Notes under the pieces: generated by a model
What the model was told of the DNA's origin: nothing
Seen by the model: only the letters and a program-made list of their open reading frames with translations
The model's database searches: none
Program-made: the position numbers and the translations under genes
NCBI RefSeq assembly: GCF_037890675.1
Contig: NZ_CP149574.1
Span: 434,001 to 498,000 of the forward strand
DNA: 64,000 nt
From: Methylovirgula sp. 4M-Z18
GTDB lineage: Bacteria; Pseudomonadota; Alphaproteobacteria; Rhizobiales; Beijerinckiaceae
Direction of reading: 5' to 3'
In this document: piece by piece, positions 35,654 through 44,665 of the stretch
Numbering within the stretch: the stretch's first letter is position 1
How the letters are laid out: the number at the start of each line of letters is the position of its first letter

Positions 35654-36427
35654 TCACAGCCATTTGTCCGAAATCGACCGATAAGTGCCGTTCTCTTCGA
35701 TCAGATGCAGCCACTGATCGACGAATTGCTTCAAATCCTCGTCCCGTTGCAGCCAGATCGCCTTTTCCGCGAAGTCGAACGGATGATCGGGGTGGATGCT
35801 GCACAATTCGGGGTGCAATTTCTGCTGATAACGGGTTTCGGATGCGTCCGTGATCATCAGGTCCGCGTGGCCCTGCACGATTTCGTCGAAGATCGTCGTA
35901 TTGTCGCTATGGACCTCAATCTGAGCCGCTTTCAGATTGGCGCGGGCGAATTTCTCATTGGTGCCGCCCGGATTGACGACGACATGCACATCCGGCTTGT
36001 CGATATCGCTCAAGGTCTGGAATTTGTCCTTGTCGGCGCAGCGGGCGATCGGCGTTTTGCCCTCTCGCATATAGGGGACGGAGAAGTAGCCCTTCTTGGC
36101 GCGCTCCAGCGTGACCGAAACGCCGCCCATGGCGACGTCGAAATCACCGGCCTCGAAATCCTTCATCATATTGGGCCAGGAGGTCTGGACATATTCGACC
36201 TTGACGCCGAGCGCCTTGCCCAGATTTTCAGCAAGATCGATATCGAAACCGGTGAATTGGCCGGAGGCTTTGTCGAACGAGGAAAAGGGCTTGTAATCGC
36301 CCGTGGTGCCGACCTTCAGGGTGCCGCGCGCCAGGATCGCATCGAGCTTCGAGCTTTGCGCCTGCGCCGCCAAGGGAACCGTGACGCAGATCGCGGCAAG
36401 CAGCATGCGGAGGGAAAATGCGGACAT
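35654..36427 (-). CDS. PheC-like periplasmic protein (cyclohexadienyl dehydratase / solute-binding family)
   Basis: A 257-residue protein with a signal peptide (cleavage near AAQAQ) and a type 2 periplasmic binding fold: GTLKVGTTGDYKPFSSFD, NPGGTNEKFARANLK, DLMITDASETRY and LHPELCSIHPDHPFDFAEKA. The last segments match cyclohexadienyl dehydratase PheC, an enzyme evolved from amino-acid binding proteins that makes phenylpyruvate from prephenate; Glu197 in TDASE is the candidate general acid. No ABC permease or ATPase genes are adjacent, which favours an enzyme over a transporter subunit, though an unlinked transporter cannot be excluded. ATG at 36427 with GAGG upstream. Confidence 0.7.
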   Translation of the reverse strand: MSAFSLRMLLAAICVTVPLAAQAQSSKLDAILARGTLKVGTTGDYKPFSSFDKASGQFTGFDIDLAENLGKALGVKVEYVQTSWPNMMKDFEAGDFDVAMGGVSVTLERAKKGYFSVPYMREGKTPIARCADKDKFQTLSDIDKPDVHVVVNPGGTNEKFARANLKAAQIEVHSDNTTIFDEIVQGHADLMITDASETRYQQKLHPELCSIHPDHPFDFAEKAIWLQRDEDLKQFVDQWLHLIEENGTYRSISDKWL

Positions 36428-36437
36428 CGGCGGCACC

Positions 36438-37157
36438 TCAATAAGGGTAAAAGATCATCGCGGCCAAATACGACAGGCCGAAAATAACCGGCTGGTGAGC
36501 CAAATAAAAGATGAGCGAATGCCGCCCAAGAAAGCTCAAGGCGCGGGCCGGAGCGACGCGCGCCGGCATCGTGGCCCAGGCGGGCGCCGCGTGCAGCAAC
36601 CCCTTACCGAGCACGATGCCGATGAGCACGAAGCCGAAATTGGGGATGAGCGGCTGATAGTCGGCGGTATAGGGCTGGGTGACATTCAGACCGAGCCAAT
36701 ACCAGGCTGGATGGTCGAAAGCGGGCAGCATGCCGTATCTGGCGGCGAGAAAGACGGCGAGCGCAGCGGCAAGCGAGGCCAGGGCCGGCAGCGGCAGAAA
36801 TGCGAGCCCCAGAACGCTGGCGAGCGCGATGCAATGAAGGATGCCGAAGAAGACGAATTCGTTGCCGAAGACGGCATAGGTGCCGGCCGAGACGGCCGCT
36901 GCCGCTACCAGCAAGATCAGGAGACGGCGGCCGAAGGCCGGCCATCGGATGCCGTTGCGATGCGCCAAAACCAGCGAGATGCCGACAAGGGTCAGAAAGC
37001 TCCAGGCGATGGAATGGGCGATCCATTTGCCCAAATGCGTGTTGGCGGGATCGCTATAAAACAGCCCGAGATAGCCGGCATCCCAGGTGAAATGATACGC
37101 GGCCATCGCCAACAGGCACAGGCCGCGGATCACATCGATGGCAGTAAACCGATTCAC
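36438..37157 (-). CDS. DUF1624/HGSNAT-type membrane acyltransferase
   Basis: A 239-residue polytopic membrane protein with RFTAIDVIRGLCLLAMAAYHFTWDAG, the N-terminal D-x-x-R-G and His of the heparan-alpha-glucosaminide N-acetyltransferase (DUF1624) family, and about seven helices ending LGRHSLIFYLAHQPVIF. It may acylate a sugar across the inner membrane. It starts with a GTG at 37157 overlapping the stop of the upstream gene (GTGA) and is coupled to an OpgH operon, suggesting a target in osmoregulated periplasmic glucans. The target is inference. Confidence 0.75.
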   Translation of the reverse strand: MNRFTAIDVIRGLCLLAMAAYHFTWDAGYLGLFYSDPANTHLGKWIAHSIAWSFLTLVGISLVLAHRNGIRWPAFGRRLLILLVAAAAVSAGTYAVFGNEFVFFGILHCIALASVLGLAFLPLPALASLAAALAVFLAARYGMLPAFDHPAWYWLGLNVTQPYTADYQPLIPNFGFVLIGIVLGKGLLHAAPAWATMPARVAPARALSFLGRHSLIFYLAHQPVIFGLSYLAAMIFYPY

Positions 37158-38104
37158 TTCTCGAACCGGCCGAACACCATATCGGGCGCGCTGGTATTGT
37201 GCCGCGACGGCGCCGTGCGCCCGGCCCAAAGCTCGGTGACATTGTCGCCGCCGGAGTAGGTCATGATCGGCGATTCGCCCCAGCCCTTGCCGTCCTTCAC
37301 GCGCCAGGCGACTTTCGCGACATCCGCATTGGTCTCGGTCGTATACATCGAGCGCATAGTGGCGAAGGGCAGATCCTTTGGCAGATTACCGTCGTAGGAG
37401 ACGTCGAGGACGATGCGCTCGTCGTCGATTTTCGACACTTGCAGCTTGGCCGAACCGCCGCGCACGAAATTCAGCGTGAACGTCTTGGTCGCAGGATCAA
37501 ACGAAATGTCCTTCAGGTCGACCAGCGGCCGCTCCTGGGTTTCGACCGGGCCGACCAGGAAGGACGAGCCATAAGCAGTCCAGCGCAGGTCGCCGAAGGG
37601 CAGGGGACGCGCGCGCCAATAGCCATCCGGCGGGTAGACGACCAGCACTTCCTCAGCCCGGTCGCGGTAGCGCATCCAAAGCTGGATCAGATGCAGGCCG
37701 TTTTCTGTCCTATCGCCAACCTTGAACGGCACTTTGGCCGGGCGCCAGAACGAGGGATAGGTATAGCCGGTGAGCCAGAAATCCGGAGTCTGCCACAGTG
37801 TCACGGCCTTCGCGTCGGCAGCGAATTTCGGGTCGCTCTCCATGTGGCACGAGGTGAAATCGGCGGCGGCGCGGTCGCTGATGATCGTGCCGATATAGGC
37901 CGGATGCACCGCCTGGATCTCCAATTTGCGCACCACGGGAGACGAGAATTCGAGATCGACATTGTCGCGTTCGGCGCAGAGTTCAGGCGTCGAATGATTC
38001 TCGACTTTCACCGCGAGTTCGCTGGCATGCCGGTCCTCGACCGTTTCGGCCTTTGCGGGCAAAGCGAGACAGGCAAGGGCAAGCAAGGCGACAATCGGCT
38101 TCAT
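37154..38104 (-). CDS. periplasmic protein of unknown function in the opgH operon
   Basis: A 316-residue protein beginning MKPIVALLALACLALPAKAETVEDRH, a clear Sec signal peptide. The mature part has SPVVRKLEIQAVHPAYIGTIISDR, TSCHMESDP, a WLTGYTYPSFWRPA segment, and a beta-rich C-terminus. I do not recognise the family; it is not OpgG-like in length or motif. The ATG at 38104 overlaps the opgH stop by 4 bases and its own stop overlaps the acyltransferase start, so it is in one translationally coupled operon and may act on periplasmic glucans. Confidence 0.65.
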   Translation of the reverse strand: MKPIVALLALACLALPAKAETVEDRHASELAVKVENHSTPELCAERDNVDLEFSSPVVRKLEIQAVHPAYIGTIISDRAAADFTSCHMESDPKFAADAKAVTLWQTPDFWLTGYTYPSFWRPAKVPFKVGDRTENGLHLIQLWMRYRDRAEEVLVVYPPDGYWRARPLPFGDLRWTAYGSSFLVGPVETQERPLVDLKDISFDPATKTFTLNFVRGGSAKLQVSKIDDERIVLDVSYDGNLPKDLPFATMRSMYTTETNADVAKVAWRVKDGKGWGESPIMTYSGGDNVTELWAGRTAPSRHNTSAPDMVFGRFEK

Positions 38105-39879
38105 ATCTCTTCCTTCTGTGTGATCGGTATGGTGAGGGCCGCGATCTCCGGCGGCGGGTCGAATTCCTCCGGAATTGCACAGAGTTGACGATCCTGCAAC
38201 CACGCACCGAATCGCGCCGATCCGGTCAGGACGGCGAACGGCACCGCGACCAAATAGCCCAAGGTCAGTGGCAGGCTCCACCACAGCAGGGACGGCGTCA
38301 GGGTGAAGAGCGCTGCAAAGATGAGCACGCCAAAGGCTTGTTGCGGCCATAAGCCGCGCCATGCGTCGCTCCAGGACAGGTGATAGGCGTCTCGCGCCTG
38401 GCCGTTCCACGTGACCGTGCGGCCGAACAGCAGCCCGATCATGAAGAGGCTGGTGCGCAAGGTGGTCGCGGCACCGATGAGAAAGGAAAAGGCCACTTCA
38501 AGGCAGGCACCGAGCACGAAACGCGGCAGGCCGCCATAGCGGCGCAGGCTGCGCCTGCTCATCGCGACATCAAGAAAGCCGGCGAGCTTCGGTGCGAGAT
38601 ACATGAAGAGGAAGGCGAGGTAGAGCGCGAGCGCCTCGCCCCCATGAAAGTCCGCATAATCCTTGCCGTCCAGCGGTTTGATGCTGGCGAGCGCGATCAG
38701 CAAGGTCCAGCCCGGCAATCCAAGGAACATCATGATCGCCCAGACCAGCTGAAACCGGCTCATCGGCTGCAGGCCGGGCAAGCCGAGCAGGTGCAGATAT
38801 TGCAGATTGCCCTGGCACCAGCGCAGGTCGCGCCGGGTGAATTCGAGCAGGGTGGGCGGATTGTCCTCGTAGGAGCCGCTTTCCTGCGGCCAGACACGCA
38901 CTTCGAAGCCGGCGCGGCGCATCAGCACGGCTTCGATCTGATCGTGGCTGAGGATCGCGCGCCCACGCACCTGCGGCAGGGTGCAATGCGCCAGGAAGGG
39001 GGCGATGCGCACCAGCGCATTGTGCCCCCAGAACGGCCCGCAATCGCCGGCCCACCAGGCGTTGCCCATCGTATAGGTGCGCATGCCGTGCCGCATGCCG
39101 AATTGGAAGATGCGCGCGAAGGCGGAATCTGTCGGCGTGCCGACCACCAGGCTTTGTAGAATGCCGATTTTGGGGTGGGCGGCGCCCATGCGCACCAGCG
39201 CCATGATCGTTTTTCCGTCCATCAGGCTGTCGGCGTCGAGCGGCAGCATGAAGGTGAAATCCTGACCCCAGCGCGTGCAGAAATCCTGTAGGTTTCCCGC
39301 TTTAAACCCCTCATTATTGGTGCGGCGGCGATAGATCAGGCGGTCAGCGTCTTCTGGGTGTGCGCGGCTCCAGTCCGCGAAGGCGCGCTCCTCCGCTTGC
39401 GCAATCTCGGGATCGTCGCTGTCGGACAGGATGAAGTAGCTGAAGAAGGCGCCAAAGCCGGTCGCGTCCAAACTCTCCTTGACGATGTGGATGCGCTGAA
39501 AAGCGCGCGCCGGATCTTCGTGGCGCAAGGTGAGCAGAATGGCGGTGCGGTCGTGGATTTCGCCCGCGCTTTGCGCCGCTTTAGCGAAGGGTGCGACCTG
39601 CGCCATGCCGTCGCGGCACAGATGCAGCAGGCAAAAGCCGATCACCGCGTTCCACAGGCCGATCACACTCCAGGGCGCGGCAACGAGGAAGGAGGCAAAC
39701 ATCACGAGATCGATGATGCTCCAACCATGCTGCCCCAGCACATCGGCCAGCATCCACGCGAGGGTAAAATATGTCGCGAGGATCAAGCCTGTCACCAGCA
39801 AGCGCCGGCGCGTCAGCATGGTCCGGTCCTGCAGACCGGCGGGGGTGAGATAGGGGGCGGAATAAGTCAGCGGGCTCAT
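38101..39879 (-). CDS. opgH: glucan biosynthesis glucosyltransferase OpgH/MdoH
   Basis: A 592-residue GT2-family membrane enzyme. Helices at about residues 25-85 precede the catalytic part, with TNNEGFKAGNLQDF, FMLPLDADSLM (metal-binding Asp), GDCGPFWGHNALVRI and FTRRDLRWCQGNLQY (Q/R-x-x-R-W motif), then several C-terminal helices. It makes the beta-glucan backbone of osmoregulated periplasmic glucans from UDP-glucose. No opgG lies beside it in this window. Start ATG at 39879; the frame upstream to 40062 is not family sequence. Confidence 0.88.
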   Translation of the reverse strand: MSPLTYSAPYLTPAGLQDRTMLTRRRLLVTGLILATYFTLAWMLADVLGQHGWSIIDLVMFASFLVAAPWSVIGLWNAVIGFCLLHLCRDGMAQVAPFAKAAQSAGEIHDRTAILLTLRHEDPARAFQRIHIVKESLDATGFGAFFSYFILSDSDDPEIAQAEERAFADWSRAHPEDADRLIYRRRTNNEGFKAGNLQDFCTRWGQDFTFMLPLDADSLMDGKTIMALVRMGAAHPKIGILQSLVVGTPTDSAFARIFQFGMRHGMRTYTMGNAWWAGDCGPFWGHNALVRIAPFLAHCTLPQVRGRAILSHDQIEAVLMRRAGFEVRVWPQESGSYEDNPPTLLEFTRRDLRWCQGNLQYLHLLGLPGLQPMSRFQLVWAIMMFLGLPGWTLLIALASIKPLDGKDYADFHGGEALALYLAFLFMYLAPKLAGFLDVAMSRRSLRRYGGLPRFVLGACLEVAFSFLIGAATTLRTSLFMIGLLFGRTVTWNGQARDAYHLSWSDAWRGLWPQQAFGVLIFAALFTLTPSLLWWSLPLTLGYLVAVPFAVLTGSARFGAWLQDRQLCAIPEEFDPPPEIAALTIPITQKEEI

Positions 39880-40028
39880 GCGGAACGGCAAATGACGACG
39901 GCGCGTTATAGCCTGTCTGCGCGCAAACGCGAAAGTTAGGCCCGCCGCGCCTTTTCCACCAGATGGAACGCCGCTTGCTTGACGATTCGGTCGTCCGGCG
40001 CGAGGGTCGGAAACGGGAGACTTAATAT

Positions 40029-41330
40029 ATGACCGATATCGCCGTTCAGCCCACAGCCACACGCAAGCCGTTTTACAAATCGCTCTTCTTGTGGGTGCTG
40101 GTCGCTACGGCGCTCGGCATTGTGGCGGGGGTGACGGCTCCGGCTTTTGCGGTGCAGTCGAAAATCCTCAGCGACGTCTTCCTGCGTCTCATTTCCATGC
40201 TGGTCGCGCCGATCGTGTTCTGCGTCGTTGTCCATGGCATCGCCGGAGCGGGGGATTTGCGCAAGGTCGGCCGGGTGGGCTGTAAGGCGCTCATCTATTT
40301 CGAAGTGATGACAACGATCGCGCTGGCGCTTGGCCTGGCACTCGCCTTCATGTTCGGCCCCGGCAAAGGCATGAATATCGACACGGCGACGCTCGATCCC
40401 AAGGCGATCGCGACCTATGCCGACAATGCCCATAAGTTGCAGGGTGCGGGCGTCGGCGCTTTTCTGATGAACATCATTCCGACCACGGCGTTTGATGCTT
40501 TTGCGCGCAACGATGTGCTGCAGGTACTGTTCTTTGCCGTTCTTTTTGGCATTAGCGTCGCCCTGTGCGGCGGCGAGAAGGGCGCGCTCGTGACCTCCTT
40601 CGTCGATGCGGGCGCGGGCATTCTGTTCAAGTGCATGAGCCTGATCGTCTGGGTCGCGCCCCTGGGCGTCTTCGGCGCGGTCGCTTATACGGTCGGGCAA
40701 TACGGTATCGGGCCGCTCAAGCAATTGCTGTCGCTGGTCTTGCTGTTCTATGCCACCGTCGTGCTGTTCGTGCTGATCGTGCTCGGCGCGGTCATGGCCT
40801 TCGCCAAGGTCAATATTCTGAAGTTTCTCGCCTATCTGCGCGAAGAGCTGATGATCGTGCTCGCCACGGCATCCTCCGATGCGGTTCTGCCGCAGGTGAT
40901 GCGCAAGCTCGAAGCGATGGGCTGCAAGAAATCGGTCGTCGGCCTCGTCGTGCCGACCGGCTATTCGTTCAATCTCGATGCGTTCTCGATCTATCTGACG
41001 CTGGCCGTCGTGTTCATCGCCCAGGCGACCAACACGTCCCTGTCCACGGGGGATCTGCTTTACGTCCTCTTCGTGTCGCTGCTGACGTCGAAGGGCGCAC
41101 ATGGCGTGCCGGGCTCAGCCATCGTCATCCTGATGGCGACCTTGGCCGCGGTCCCGTCGATTCCGGCGATCGGCCTTGTGCTCGTCTTGTCGGTCGATTG
41201 GTTCATCGGCATGGCCCGGGCGGTTGGCAATCTCATTGGCAATTGCGTGGCGACCGTGGTGATCGCCGCCTGGGAGGGCGATCTGGACCAGGCGCAGGCC
41301 AAAGCCGTCCTCGACGGGACGAGCGGCTAA
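40029..41330 (+). CDS. dctA: dicarboxylate:cation symporter (DctA family)
   Basis: A 433-residue SDF-family transporter with VAPIVFCVVVHGIAGAGDLRKVG, ATASSDAVLPQVMRKLE (serine-rich re-entrant loop) and GYSFNLDAFSIYLTLAVVFIAQATN, which is the DctA signature; the substrate is probably succinate, fumarate or malate. Usual DctA reads NLDGTSIYL, here NLDAFSIYL, so affinity may differ. Divergent from opgH, 149 bases apart. GGGAGA precedes the ATG at 40029. Confidence 0.88.
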   Translation: MTDIAVQPTATRKPFYKSLFLWVLVATALGIVAGVTAPAFAVQSKILSDVFLRLISMLVAPIVFCVVVHGIAGAGDLRKVGRVGCKALIYFEVMTTIALALGLALAFMFGPGKGMNIDTATLDPKAIATYADNAHKLQGAGVGAFLMNIIPTTAFDAFARNDVLQVLFFAVLFGISVALCGGEKGALVTSFVDAGAGILFKCMSLIVWVAPLGVFGAVAYTVGQYGIGPLKQLLSLVLLFYATVVLFVLIVLGAVMAFAKVNILKFLAYLREELMIVLATASSDAVLPQVMRKLEAMGCKKSVVGLVVPTGYSFNLDAFSIYLTLAVVFIAQATNTSLSTGDLLYVLFVSLLTSKGAHGVPGSAIVILMATLAAVPSIPAIGLVLVLSVDWFIGMARAVGNLIGNCVATVVIAAWEGDLDQAQAKAVLDGTSG

Positions 41331-41394
41331 CGCGGCGCGGATTTACGCCACGGCCCAATGATGTATAGGTCAGGTCAAGCGAAGGGAGAGACGC

Positions 41395-42393
41395 TTGAGC
41401 CTCGATCAGGACATATCCGGCCGACCGGCCCGGGCCTTGTGGTACGTGGGGCGCCGCAAGGTGGAGTTGCGCGCCGCCAGCCTGCCCACCATTGGCCCCG
41501 GCGAGGCTTTGGTCGAGACCCTCTGGTCTTCGCTCAGCCGCGGCACCGAACGGCTCGTGTTCGAGGGCCGCGTGCCGGCGTCCGAACACGAGCGCATGCG
41601 CGCGCCGATGCAGGAAGGCGATTTTCCCTTCCCGGTCAAATACGGCTACAGCGTGGTCGGCCGCGTTGCCGAAGGGCCACGCGAATGGCTCGGCCTAAAT
41701 GTCTTCGCGCTGCACCCGCATCAGGATCGCTTCGTGGCGCCGGTCAGCGCCCTCATCCCGATCCCCGATGACATTCCGCCGCGCCGCGCGGCCCTTGCCG
41801 CCAATATGGAAACGGCACTCAACGCCCTGTGGGATTCGGGCGCGGGGCCGGGCGATCGGATCGCCGTCATCGGGGGCGGGGTGGTCGGCTTGCTGCTCAC
41901 GTTCCTTGCCGCGCAACTGCCGGGCGCCGAAGTCACCTTGTTCGACGTGCTCGACCGGCGGCGCGAAGCGGAGGCTTTCGGTGCGGCCTATATTTCGCCG
42001 TCCCACATTCCGGCCTCATGCGAAAACAGCGATGTGGTGTTTCACACCAGCGCGACGGCGCAAGGGCTGCACACGGCGCTGCATCTGGCCGGGCAGGAGG
42101 CCAATATCGTGGAAATGAGCTGGTATGGCGATGCCGAAGTGAGCGCGCCCTTCGGCCAAGCCTTCCATTCCAAACGGCTGCGGCTGATCTCGTCGCAGGT
42201 TGGCCACGTCGCGGCCGGCCACCGCGCCCGATGGAGCCATAGCCGCAGGCTCGCCAAGGCCATCGATTTGCTCCGCGATGCGCGGCTCGACATCCTGCTG
42301 CCCGACGAGGTGGCCTTCGACGATGTGCCCGAGCAGATCACACAGATTTTATCGCCGCAGGCGGTAGGCCTGACGTCGCTTGTGCGCTATTGA
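41395..42393 (+). CDS. zinc-type MDR dehydrogenase, BchC-like, first gene of putative pterin-conjugate cluster
   Basis: A 332-residue medium-chain dehydrogenase/reductase. The segment LWSSLSRGTERLVFEGRVP resembles BchC-type dehydrogenases, in which the usual catalytic-zinc Cys is replaced. The nucleotide fold is IAVIGGGVVGLLLTFLAAQLPGAEVTLFD around residues 157-185. It likely oxidises or reduces an alcohol or carbonyl of the cluster product. Start is a TTG at 41395 with a well-placed GAAGGGAG; no ATG fits. The next gene begins 30 bases downstream. Confidence 0.78.
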   Translation: MSLDQDISGRPARALWYVGRRKVELRAASLPTIGPGEALVETLWSSLSRGTERLVFEGRVPASEHERMRAPMQEGDFPFPVKYGYSVVGRVAEGPREWLGLNVFALHPHQDRFVAPVSALIPIPDDIPPRRAALAANMETALNALWDSGAGPGDRIAVIGGGVVGLLLTFLAAQLPGAEVTLFDVLDRRREAEAFGAAYISPSHIPASCENSDVVFHTSATAQGLHTALHLAGQEANIVEMSWYGDAEVSAPFGQAFHSKRLRLISSQVGHVAAGHRARWSHSRRLAKAIDLLRDARLDILLPDEVAFDDVPEQITQILSPQAVGLTSLVRY

Positions 42394-42423
42394 CGCGGCC
42401 AATAATACTCTGAAAGGACACAT

Positions 42424-42822
42424 ATGTTTGCCGTCGAAGTGCGCGACCACATCATGATCGCCCATTCCTTCAAAGGTGATCTCTTCGGCCCGGCGCAGAA
42501 TCTGCATGGCGCGACTTTCGTCGTCGATGTGGCTTTTTTCCGCGAGACACTAACGGTGGACAATGTGGTGGTGGATATCGGCCGCGCGCATGAGGCGTTG
42601 AAGAAAACGCTGGCGCCGTTGAATTATCAGAATCTCGATACATTGCCACAATTCGCCGGGCAGCTGACGACGACCGAATTCCTGTGCAAACATATCTTCG
42701 ATACGATGGCGGCAGCCGCGCGCAACGGCGCGCTCGGGCCGGGCGGCGAGGGCATTTCGCGGATCAAAGTCTCGCTGCATGAATCGCATGTGGCACGTGC
42801 CTGGTACGAGGGTGCCCTATGA
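42424..42822 (+). CDS. PTPS/QueD-fold protein with replaced catalytic residues
   Basis: A 132-residue 6-pyruvoyl-tetrahydropterin synthase family fold. Zinc ligands His14 and His28 align, but the third (HGH) is Ala30 (LHGATF). The catalytic Cys position is Ala24, and the Asp-His pair of the family PLDHKNLD is Asn67-Tyr68 (PLNYQNLD). The pterin-anchoring Glu is kept (LTTTEF near 85; KVSLHES near 120). So it keeps a pterin-like pocket but should not do normal PTPS or QueD chemistry. It is the second gene of the cluster and overlaps the glycosyltransferase start by 4 bases. Confidence 0.8.
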   Translation: MFAVEVRDHIMIAHSFKGDLFGPAQNLHGATFVVDVAFFRETLTVDNVVVDIGRAHEALKKTLAPLNYQNLDTLPQFAGQLTTTEFLCKHIFDTMAAAARNGALGPGGEGISRIKVSLHESHVARAWYEGAL

Positions 42823-43877
42823 GCGCGTGCGTCTTCGCTATCCCCGGCGATCTTGCAACGCCGACCGGCGGTTATGGCTACGATCGGCATGTGCTGCAGC
42901 GGCTTCCCAGCCACGGCGTGCGAGTGCGCCACATGCAATTGCCCGCAAGCTTTCCGCACCCGACCAATGCGGATCTGGCGGCGACGGCGGCATGCCTTGC
43001 CGATGCTGCGGCGGACGAGGTGTTGCTGATCGACGCCTTGGCCTATAGCGCCTTGCCGGAGACGTTGATCCATGCGGTTGCGCGGCCGATCGTTGCGCTC
43101 GTCCACCATCCGCTCGCGCTCGAGACCGGATTGACCGAGGCGCAGCAGAGTGCCCTGCGCGCCAGCGAACGTGCCGCTCTATCGCTTGCGCATGCGGTCG
43201 TCGTGACGAGCCCGATCACCGCTTCGATCCTAGTCAAAGACTATGCGGTGCCGCAGCAGAAAATCAGCGTCGCGGTCCCCGGCGTCGAACCGGCGCAGCG
43301 TGCGCCGTTGAGTGTTGAAGCCTCGCCCGCTTGTGTGCAACTTCTTGCGGTCGGATCGCTCATTCCGCGCAAGGGCTATGACGTTCTCGTGCGCGCGCTA
43401 CAAGCCGTGCCGCAGGCGAATTGGCATTTGACCATCGTCGGCAGTGCGGATTTCTCGCCGCAGACTCTGGTCGATCTGCGCGCGCAGATCGCGCAAGCAG
43501 GCTTGCAAGACCGCATTTCGTTTTTCGGCTCGCTCAGTGCGCAGGAACTCGCGCAGCGCTACGAGGCCGCCCACGTCTTCGTCGTGCCCTCGCTTTACGA
43601 AGGCTATGGCATGGCATTGACCGAGGCGCTGGCGCGCGGTCTGCCGATCGTCACGACCACCGGCGGTGCACTCAGTGAGACCGCGCCGGACAGCGCCGCC
43701 TTGAAAGTTCCGCCCGGCGACGCGCCGGCTTTGGCGCGGGCCCTCAGCAAAATCTTGAGCGATTCCATGTTGCGCCTGTCGCTGGCGGACGCAGCCTGGG
43801 CCGAAGCGCAAAAGCTGCCGCGCTGGGACGATACGGCCAGCCTCATCGCCGATGTGGTGCGGCAGGCCGCCCGGTGA
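42819..43877 (+). CDS. GT4-type glycosyltransferase
   Basis: A 352-residue GT-B enzyme. The N-terminal domain starts ACVFAIPGDLATPTGGYGYDRHV. The C-terminal domain has LLAVGSLIPRKGYDVLVRAL and VVPSLYEGYGMALTEALARGLPIVTTTGG, the E-x7-E pattern of GT4 glycosyltransferases that use NDP-sugars. The acceptor is unknown; clustering with a PTPS-fold protein suggests a pterin- or pyrimidine-type acceptor. ATG at 42819 overlaps the previous stop and its own stop overlaps the methyltransferase GTG. Confidence 0.85.
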   Translation: MSACVFAIPGDLATPTGGYGYDRHVLQRLPSHGVRVRHMQLPASFPHPTNADLAATAACLADAAADEVLLIDALAYSALPETLIHAVARPIVALVHHPLALETGLTEAQQSALRASERAALSLAHAVVVTSPITASILVKDYAVPQQKISVAVPGVEPAQRAPLSVEASPACVQLLAVGSLIPRKGYDVLVRALQAVPQANWHLTIVGSADFSPQTLVDLRAQIAQAGLQDRISFFGSLSAQELAQRYEAAHVFVVPSLYEGYGMALTEALARGLPIVTTTGGALSETAPDSAALKVPPGDAPALARALSKILSDSMLRLSLADAAWAEAQKLPRWDDTASLIADVVRQAAR

Positions 43878-44665
43878 GCGGCTTTGATCCCGATTGGCTG
43901 CGCTTGCGCGAACCTGCCGATCGCCGCGCCCGCAACGCCAACGTGCTGAACGCCGTTACCGCCCATTTTGCCGATCACGATACGGTGCGCATTCTGGACA
44001 TCGGCTGCGGCCTCGGCTCGAATTTTCGCGCGCTCTCGCCGCACCTGCCGGCGGCCCAATCCTGGAGCCTCGCCGATCACGACGCTTCTCTCTTGCGGGG
44101 GGCGCGTGATGCCATTTGTGGCGCCGGGACGGCGATGTCGGTGCAAACCCATTGCATCGATCTCGCGACCGATGCGGCACGCCTTCTCGATCTGAAGCCC
44201 GACATCGTTACGGCCGCGGCGTTTTTCGATCTCGTTTCGGCATCATGGATTCGGGACTTCGTCGCGGCGCTGAAAGCGTGGAATCTACCCCTCTATGCGG
44301 TGCTGACCTATGACGGGACGGAACAATGGCGGCCACCGCACCCCGCCGATGCGGCGGTTCTGTCGGCTTTTCACGCGCATCAGGCCGGCAACAAAGGATT
44401 TGGTCCCGCCGCGGGGCCGAAGGCGCACGAAATTCTGGCCGCCGCGCTCCGCGATGCCGGGTATAGGCTGATCGAAGGCGATAGTCCCTGGAGGCTGGCA
44501 GGGGCCGAGGATGCCACCCTGATCGCCGCGCTCGCGGCCGGGACCGCGCAGGCCGTCCGCGAAACCGGTCTGCTGCCGGTGTCCGATATCGACGCTTGGC
44601 AGGCCGCTCGCGCCCATACTCGGGCGAGCGTCGTCGGCCACAAGGATCTCTTCGCCTATTCGTGA
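43874..44665 (+). CDS. class I SAM-dependent methyltransferase
   Basis: A 263-residue protein with motif I VRILDIGCGLGSNFRALSPHL near residues 37-57, acidic LADHD for ribose binding, and LKPDIVTAAAFFDLVS. It likely methylates the cluster product. The GTG at 43874 overlaps the GT4 stop (GTGA). The 3' end overlaps the convergent cytochrome b561 gene by 10 bases, which is unusually tight. Confidence 0.8.
   Translation: MSGFDPDWLRLREPADRRARNANVLNAVTAHFADHDTVRILDIGCGLGSNFRALSPHLPAAQSWSLADHDASLLRGARDAICGAGTAMSVQTHCIDLATDAARLLDLKPDIVTAAAFFDLVSASWIRDFVAALKAWNLPLYAVLTYDGTEQWRPPHPADAAVLSAFHAHQAGNKGFGPAAGPKAHEILAAALRDAGYRLIEGDSPWRLAGAEDATLIAALAAGTAQAVRETGLLPVSDIDAWQAARAHTRASVVGHKDLFAYS

Noticed and set aside
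38105-38410. N-terminal extension of the periplasmic protein gene to 38410
   Set aside because: It covers the end of opgH in another frame; the true start at 38104 has a signal peptide.
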